Positions 62,401 through 64,000 of a stretch of 64,000 bases of DNA are shown here, in pieces. Under the pieces are notes generated by a model. That model saw nothing but the letters and a program-made list of their open reading frames with translations. It did no database searches and was not told where the DNA came from. The stretch is from Planctomycetota bacterium (GTDB lineage Bacteria > Planctomycetota > Planctomycetia > Gemmatales > Gemmataceae): assembly GCA_016873225.1 (NCBI GenBank), contig VGXS01000003.1, positions 62,001 through 126,000 of the forward strand, written 5' to 3'. The position numbers and the translations under genes were made by a program. The stretch's first letter is position 1, and every line of letters starts with the position of its first letter.

Positions 62401-64000
62401 ATCGGGATGTCTTGTCGATTCCGACGAGGAACTTGTTGACAAAAATCCCCTTGGTGGATCCGCTTCCAGAATCCTTCACCGTCACCGTGTTGGTGCTGTT
62501 GGTGGTGGTGGAGGAGTTGGCAGCGGTGCCGCTGATCACGCCGCCGGAACCGGAGCTGGCCTTGGCGAAGTTCCTGTCCTCCCCGCCGACCGAGACATCA
62601 AGTGTCGAGGCGACGATGCGGGCCGCGGAACCAAGCTCGGCGCTCACGGTCATCGTCGATGCCGATATGGTGGTGTTCGAACCTACCGCCAACAAGCCAC
62701 CCTGCCCGCCCCGCACCTCCGCGGTCTGGGCCAGGTTCGACTCCGCCCGTATTTTCATGACGGCCGGGACAAGGAGCGAATGGATGAAGCTCGGCGCGTC
62801 CTGGGTCAGGTTAATGGCGGTTCCCGAGGGAGTGCCGGCCAGCTTGATCCTGTCGGGAGTGGCGGGATCAAGGATCACATAGTAGGTCGTTCCACTAACC
62901 AGCGGCCGAACGAGGCACCCGGGCACCTGCGAGTAGGTGACGGCGTCGCCGTTGGCGAAAGTCAGCTTGGTGAGACGGCTCAAGCCATCGAGCCCGTTGC
63001 CGACAAGGTCGATGACAGGGGTATGGACAAACGGGTTCATGTCGTCGCGCGAAGCTTCAAGGACAGCGGTGCCGCCCTGGGTTTGCGCCAACTGGATCTG
63101 GGTGCTGCTGACGAAAATGACCCATCGCTCAACCCTTGTCACGGCAAAGGTTCCCGGCGCCCGATAACCATAAATTACCTTTTCGCCTCCGGTAAAAGAA
63201 TGGCCGGATGAGAAGGTAAGCGTCTTGGCGTTGGTGTCAAATGATGAGGCCTCCGCGTACTTGGCCACAAGCTGGACCGTGGTTGCCGAAGGCCTGAGGA
63301 CCCTGTAGGTGGTGTCATCGACAAGGCCGATGGAACTGGCCGTCGACGGATCCTTCCGATAGAGCACCCGATCGCCCTGGAGAATCCTGGCGTCATTGAC
63401 CCGGATGGATGAAGGATAAACCGTCTGGCCCGTCGGCACCTGAAGGGTGAAGGTCTCGTTGCCGGACAGCGATCCGTTGATGTCGATGTTCGTCGACCCG
63501 CCGACCGCCCTCAGGCTGATCGCCGTCGGACTGGTGACGAGCACCTCGTACTGGGTGCCGGAAGTGAGGCCGATAAGCGATGTTGAAGTGCTGGAGTACA
63601 GGACCTTGTCGCCCGTTGAGTATGAATGCCCCTTGGTGAAAGACAAAGTTTCCGCGGATATGCTGACGGCATCGGGAACCATGGCCAGCGCGGTCGTGAT
63701 CGATGGCGTGAGGAACCCATGGACGGTTCCCAACGCGGAATCGGTTGCGGAAAGGGGCAGGAAAGTTCCCGCCGCCATGTTCGCCTTGCTGGTTGCAAGC
63801 CGGATGGTGAGGCTGCTGTCCACCTTGGCGTAATAGACCGTGTTCTCGGAAACACCGATGTTCTGCCGAAGGACGGATTCATCGGTGGCGCTGATTGAAC
63901 CGCTTACGGCGACATCAACGCCAGCATCCACCAGCTTCACCCGGGCGGCATCAACAACAACCAAGTCATATGTATTGCCGGAAACAAGGGGGCTGATTGC
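47486..64000 (-). CDS. giant beta-strand-repeat surface protein (5' end beyond window)
   Basis: The frame is open for 5,504 codons in this window and has no stop up to the right edge, so the N-terminus is missing and the true protein is larger. From N to C it shows: modules of the type GDxVxYxxxxGLxxGxxYYxIxxxxxxxIxLA (63965-62790 and again 58560-56490); a long adhesin-like beta-strand region, serine/threonine/asparagine-rich (62750-58600); an array of about 20 repeats of 79 residues (about 56040-49890); and ten repeats ending in a GWTG-like element with GGxGxD turns (about 49540-47600). There is no recognised enzyme, anchor or autotransporter domain at the C-terminus, which ends YTGIERINPPERGSF. 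Repetitive beta structure and calcium-type turns point to an exported or surface fibre-like protein. Stop is at 47486. Confidence 0.9.
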   Translation of the reverse strand, partial: AISPLVSGNTYDLVVVDAARVKLVDAGVDVAVSGSISATDESVLRQNIGVSENTVYYAKVDSSLTIRLATSKANMAAGTFLPLSATDSALGTVHGFLTPSITTALAMVPDAVSISAETLSFTKGHSYSTGDKVLYSSTSTSLIGLTSGTQYEVLVTSPTAISLRAVGGSTNIDINGSLSGNETFTLQVPTGQTVYPSSIRVNDARILQGDRVLYRKDPSTASSIGLVDDTTYRVLRPSATTVQLVAKYAEASSFDTNAKTLTFSSGHSFTGGEKVIYGYRAPGTFAVTRVERWVIFVSSTQIQLAQTQGGTAVLEASRDDMNPFVHTPVIDLVGNGLDGLSRLTKLTFANGDAVTYSQVPGCLVRPLVSGTTYYVILDPATPDRIKLAGTPSGTAINLTQDAPSFIHSLLVPAVMKIRAESNLAQTAEVRGGQGGLLAVGSNTTISASTMTVSAELGSAARIVASTLDVSVGGEDRNFAKASSGSGGVISGTAANSSTTTNSTNTVTVKDSGSGSTKGIFVNKFLVGIDKTSRFDGEVDSVNASLFGGSGANLANSATSTATITLGARVSAGTITVKNANRARKDIVSGQNVRSGSGGLIDAPAASSTSNVTLNTETVLQSGASLAQTGSYSTAGDFTIDGVNDVSGDDDVFIDSGGAIPVAKGVSKIDAGGYSRIIVNSATLTAVGDLNLTTHAEGNFKTSSTVKVYGLAGGPSGEAKSVFTGEIMVQVNSGALLTAVGDIHLYAGRNRLAKANTSILFAYADLYNMTLLPVADKSAEARVGLDNKVFIASGASVLGVGDINLVADKGFSPVLVGVAKSQNLYQAAFADMSVENTETNNSASSVTINGTVRVGTKRNQKYVVSEKLIDTGTTTEELLKVQLRTSSNRSSTGLPSNSSTNDSTEGLPEPEVSSVDVGASIGNAIELLQQLRSEYSQSPTAVAGYNSRISALMAQARSLGLVEIEDGKEVVTGSLQINYVVIPEIVSGVGSIYVYAENLFGTGIIDAPRDVRVEVYNYSPYSMLLKGIVIPFRDGGKVMMDTGSGFTEISTNTEINSKNKTKNQANFSSITAAGNSGATGSPLQDPVITVKNFWSSTNRTSANDAIFQRLGVSISTINDPDISVQGAVQNLGGTVDLETLGSIVVTGNLNAKTINIKAGRDFSLTTDGFYHVGGDPKGYYTRQYTGPVNRPDLESSQYRSSNTDKFVPGGVVQSGNDIYVAATYININGTMRSGIATTNLTLPSSLDTTINTFKSRYRPGGNKYLTLQRAEVGSIGAVYNAETNRIEVSNAVTRGGYMQLTGQVFSTGNGTLECMDGFGTINIDNQTNFPVVVNKVDTGGEGIEGKIVVIDMAQTDSAGRPLQTVYTRIGDTIKKDSYFEIYNSQTGAVTQSGLSSSTATGRDISATSQLSYQPKTNLRYGWTTGLGTLTQITSVWRTSSSWGGWSYSSDRAPDSADTRALSNSPLLEGDYLRVDSSLSNYFVLGYDNKLLSEKLVRENTEKRTSGWGPWKKTRITYTRVTERSNKDIYLYSIKADNAVGVKFIGSDTGTLSVQSNKSIFINGSLNNPAGSVSVVSRQGSIEYLSSSPIVAKNINLEASTGIGVNTTILTNLTDNPNAGTLNAVTTSGSIRMREMSGALRFNQITTSVGSNVVVSADGSILPSGGGNLVRGRKLNLSSDVGSLGNSSSDPINIVTASNQNGGLMAAAGTSAWINQETGNLRLVSVVARNGDAWVRLGNGGFIDANTANKTDERTYEQLLSVWTAGRLIGADAEKSLSDNIAAHDTKKVAEYKAQFVNLRASYNTRTASGFDNDTFSFSAFHGLATGARVVVNVTGGSIAGLTSGSAYRIIRLSDTLLRLATTDANAQGGIAVDLGAASGTPSVSFVTDDLSSPILDVSADTFTTSGAHGLATGARVVYRQATYDSLPISSIDASAQALNFTADPGLATGDKVTFDQTSGATAPGGLSVGGTYFVIRDSATSYRLAATRDASAAGISVSITSAGSGQFALRQYRAAPQGLTDGDTYFAIVVSPTVIKLASTRANALAGTAISISDSGGAGAVHSIAVADFDAVPRATNILTFSNAHGLTTGTGVTYEQTAAGGTPIGGLQSGSTYYAIRLDDNSVRLAASADDAVAGNAIDFSSQPAGTHVLKTRNLDAQGRPAFAWDSGPASYNPDYQYKLRVGITAIDTTAETISFGKYGITAVNNANNSLTTLVAHGLGTGDKVVYNGSTDIGGLTRGSTYYAIVLDATTLKLAASPVDAESENAVAITGNISGTQYLTNPLATHAFSNGDTVRYRFGSGSGIGGLTADADYQVEVVDSNTIKLLANGSVVNLSGSLSGEQQLITDGDKYDDLSSRYALTVDELGFSIGGGLLAATNTSSGTETRIEDPNVKSFTGTVTILSPGSAGFIGRNTDPIDVFLPGSVRVTNVSAAANTMTTAASHGWATGRAVKFAKTGGSTTPEIGNVVTGRIYYAIVVSANTIRLAMTQQAASAGNAIDITSEIATANANSYSLIHAEGVTTSGLTDDQKVALASAENGDVQITYANRNGVVGTVFTISQRDDIDIYTLGSFSVSSVGQVFLGSEVDLTIGQVSSQRDIVIKVSQNLYATAGTTPNATTPMTIILEAKNGQIGTESVPFRIDLTSTNTAADHSGDDLTARASGDVNIRELTGDLWLGTAISTGGVLRLSAPNGAIRDSIPDSINPYWNLYGTQIVLSALSLGTADNRLDFEQVYAAPDTSRPTKFETSTSGSQYLNYAVTPTNRDSSGMPFYRAVLWDLATSGSGAAIDVTSHAQIDVRKVTAASGKVALRSEYSIEDANTSGYDIKALQSLGIISDSMGIGAADALDLDVDGPVTATAAGAIWLNEISNDLQVGVIKSTGSSVTLSADRSITDGNSSGADILASTKILLSAGTGSIGAADGLEIDLADNRKVTATANGDIWLKEQTGDFRTDVISSSAGGVRIDTPGAIVDGNNTDAADIISSSTVTLNATTGGIGEAGLLEIEVTGSGSVNATASGKVWLTEKTGDMLVGRITSNANNVVLTVPGAILAADSSTTPNVEGVFVDLNAGSAIGNSNRWLRTNLKEPAKVTGLSSGALVFSAGHNFSNGDFVGYEILPGTATTLGGLDVGVRYRARVINSTTLMLQAANAQGTYVDVPATGSFSGGHALLPADGTGYVTASAPGDIYLTETTGNLWVGNATTKTGSIGLGTMETGNGAQVGVMDAIPDFTNSGSFVFSSNILFAGDYVGTILNRVEYDQPIMVGNNFANGTNTTLSSNTARDQFIRFSGSANRSAYLTNLNSSTGRVDFITSGDIRLRQANASGTIRLQAGRSIIDDNGDTVNLTSATGVDLSAAIGGIGIGDAVETSLSGSQLKAFAALSISVDNISGQLTVDSVTSSGGSVTLRSAGDIADAGDTNIADISAVTGLDLVSTSGAIGALDLEMSTSSRVRSSSRGDVRLRELTGTMLVERIESTLGRVILTSDGGIVDGLGTPDADVIAAAGIELRASSGAIGQVGNLEIDAGSGAPVFALARDRVALNELTGDLRIDSITSTMGAVSLIASGGIVDHAGNDNADITAAADISLAAVGGGIGDAGFLELELGSGNGVSASASGNIRLKELSGDFLVRQVTSSGGMVAIASPGSVIDALNDDSVDLIASTGIEITATSGSIGDTGSMEIDITGSGLVTATAATTLKIREMAGDLRVGRIESTTGQVILASPGDMIDGLGTLASDVIASAGIHLVSAGGTIGGANGLEVDMTGSGLLTATGSGRVWLKELSGDMLIGKITSSTADVVLDAAGGIVDGNGTDSEDILAMTAVALTAGTGGIGENGFLELELATTAVVNASASGNVKIRELTGDLRVGLVSSLSGMVFLTADMNIVDAANTSAADVAGQTGVSLVATRGSIGEAGGLELQSGAAGTVTAAAKGMVWISEVSSSLNLLSVVSAESRVVLSAAMAVTDADASGSDDVDVTAPAGLEISALGGGIGSGGAIEVNTGALALLRASATGDISLRELSDDLRVGLVSSTGGRVDLVADRSIIDGLATDAVDIIAARGYSLTATKGSIGQADALEMDAGATAIGSATASGMVRLRELAGDMFVGTVVSQLSSVVLAAAGSINDGLSTDAADISAATGIELVAGGSIGLADNLEIESSAGAPVSATAGADIRVRELTNDLAVRLVQSTGGNVFLQADRSIIDSLNTDASDVSALGSIELVAGTGTIGESGAIEIDTGIAGMLRASAGGNIRVRELTGDLLLDRVSSANGLVSIASARSILDGLKDVDADVLGVSAILVASAGSIGTSADFLHTDLSQSGGGSLAATAAGDVNLAETAGDFLAGAVSSTGGVIRAASTSGIVNASGGGVNFTGLDIRLSAASLGASANRLAYEQAKTTGSVVPSFITSTTGNQHLRFVSSSANRVSNVPANNAYLTNVSSTQGLIDIDSDAPIQVVSVSASTGAVKLKSAMSIIDANSSPAPDIVGMGGIELESTGGAIGEMGGGLEVIMGPSGALKATANGTVWISQLANDMRVDSVVSLTGTARLSAFGSIIDAFEDSATDVSGVSIDLTSVAKAIGNPVSFKSLDTDNGSGRFTASAVESIRIRETTGDMRVGRIQSGMAVALVADAGSILDGSGDSFVKVVGTDITLTASGAIGASSDELEIDTVGSGRLTATASTGAFITEKVGSLRVTGVAVSSGSLRLTVAESAATGDDFVLDTGSSITASGDIAISAGDDVKIEAGSTVSAGTGKSIAITADRPSLDAAGANITLAGALSASSLTVTAFGQGSILTSTLDGDQELTATQLKRSRTISSSATTQTITLSGVSQVNLVGGTSDNAFKFGEWKGIVSIDGGAGYDTVNVTSDTDFTIADSLIRRVGFGDAAITGIENGVFRGGARANKFDVSGWTKAGNIDAAAAPSRQVDSIISTVNGSIEVVTNSSGTVLRRTGAVDLLLAGFESAEFTGGIGDDLFDVSGWAGAGKIVGGSGNDTIRATNDAGMMLSDIALSRTAGRTSLGSLALSGLENANLFGGASANKFTLSNWTGNATVTGGTGDTVALAGSGNFDIGASGVTRAGKTISLPNVSSLAITGGASSDRFTISGWTGSLSLAGGGGTDTVAWSGSGDVSLTASTLVAGGATTTLSAIANAQVTLDNNNSTVTINGWAGGGTINAGGGNDKIAVISSGAVTLADASLSVSTKTIAISGFEDASITGTAATQQFTVSNWTRNGTIIGGGGADRLVDSGSGTFTLEGSTYTRPNGTAFTVTGAGPLLTGSSGNDSFIIKNWSASAGSLIGINGVGGSDSVTIETDANFTYTASGSGGTLAVGTVSVALTSTAAIGSLSLKGGAGANAFNLTGWTKGASIDGAGGSDSLAHTADTDFLLTANQLTIGKGTAVQVLGVTSIESVRLTGGASANIFTVNGFGGAVTLDGGAGSDTYNLQLPENATLAWAINDTGRSGTDVLNTKGASSAPVSVPATRKISYGSVEVTYTGIERINPPERGSF
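47600..49540 (-). repeat. ten GWTG-type repeats (about 65 residues) in the giant protein
   Basis: The C-terminal part contains ten units with consensus LTGGAxxNxFTVSGWTG, each followed by a GGxGxDxV turn. Examples of the core are KFDVSGWTKAGN, LFDVSGWAGAGK, KFTLSNWTGNAT, RFTISGWTGSLS, TVTINGWAGGGT, QFTVSNWTRNGT and AFNLTGWTKGAS. Units diverge in sequence but keep spacing. Confidence 0.8.
49890..56040 (-). repeat. about 20 tandem 79-residue (about 237-base) repeats in the giant gene
   Basis: Each unit reads roughly SIxDGxxTDxxDIxAxTGI, then LxAxxGxIGxxxGLEIDxxG, then SGxVxATASGxIxLxELTGD, then LxVGxIxSxxGxVxLxAxG. Units start for example at the codons of SIIDGLATDAVDIIAARG, GIVDGNGTDSEDILAMTA and SITDGNSSGADILASTKI. 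The array is broken once by an insertion (about 54000-54850) that carries one module of the other type. The central copies are the best conserved. Confidence 0.85.
56490..58560 (-). repeat. block of GDxVxY/GLxxGxxYY modules in the giant gene
   Basis: At least seven copies of a roughly 60-80 residue module, for example KVVYNGSTDIGGLTRGSTYY, GVTYEQTAAGGTPIGGLQSG, RVVVNVTGGSIAGLTSGSAY and AVKFAKTGGSTTPEIGNVVT, each followed by a variant of xxTIKLAxTxxxAxxGxAIxL. A second block is at 62790-63965 and a lone copy near 54500-54720. Confidence 0.8.
62790..63965 (-). repeat. N-terminal block of GDxVxY/GLxxGxxYY modules
   Basis: At least four copies are visible at the window edge, for example VLYSSTSTSLIGLTSGTQYE, VLYRKDPSTASSIGLVDDTT and AVTYSQVPGCLVRPLVSGTT. 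A copy is cut by the right border (SPLVSGNTYD), so the block continues outside the window. Confidence 0.75.

Overview
The window looks like chromosomal DNA from a planctomycete (Planctomycetota, probably class Planctomycetia, possibly near Gemmatales). The evidence is a set of families typical of that phylum: a DUF1559 pseudopilin-like protein, a PSCyt1/DUF1549/DUF1553 cytochrome protein beside a DUF1501 protein, a secreted protein with an LESRLVPS-type N-terminal motif, a very large beta-strand-repeat protein, bacterial tetrahydromethanopterin C1 genes (fhcC, fhcD) and hopanoid genes. DNA is GC-rich throughout, with two clearly A/T-richer spots (about 5.16-6.25 kb and 40.7-40.9 kb). Function calls rest on reading motifs and family resemblance; no database search was run.

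Layout. 1-476 (minus): start of a DnaE-type polymerase with a degenerate PHP domain. 584-6244 (plus): a PYROXD2-like oxidoreductase, dihydroorotase, then a cobalamin riboswitch with its own promoter ahead of a DUF1559 pseudopilin-like gene and panD, then a membrane glycosyltransferase. 6256-10312 (minus): an exported intradiol dioxygenase and a three-gene ABC-2 exporter operon. 10361-12841 (plus): ald and icd. 12946-15956 (minus): MaoC hydratase, gltX and a PfkB sugar kinase. 16059-21421: class V aminotransferase-like protein, HEAT/beta-propeller protein, sigma-70 factor with a clear terminator, and an active-looking diguanylate cyclase.

21375-32957 is one long minus-strand stretch. In transcription order it runs: a GTPase gene translationally coupled to a membrane protein with a degenerate P-loop, a Tat-exported Gfo/Idh/MocA protein, fhcD-fhcC (overlapping), a flavoprotein, and the hopanoid set shc-hpnH-hpnG. 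33066-33248 is tRNA-Pro(GGG) and a strong terminator. 33311-38066 holds a GNAT acetyltransferase, a secreted esterase, an M28 peptidase and a lactonase-like propeller. 38094-40679 is a secreted calcium-repeat/beta-propeller protein. 40978-46883 is a three-gene plus-strand operon: cytochrome PSCyt1/DUF1553, DUF1501 and a HEAT-repeat protein. 46892-64000 (minus) is a giant gene, at least 5,504 codons and still open at the window edge, followed by a small HD-domain gene.

The most interesting items are the giant repeat protein with three different internal repeat families, the cobalamin riboswitch in front of a pseudopilin-like gene and panD rather than a B12 gene, the GTPase/degenerate-GTPase pair, and the fhcC-fhcD pair without fhcA or fhcB nearby. 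No CRISPR array, insertion sequence, prophage or rRNA was seen.
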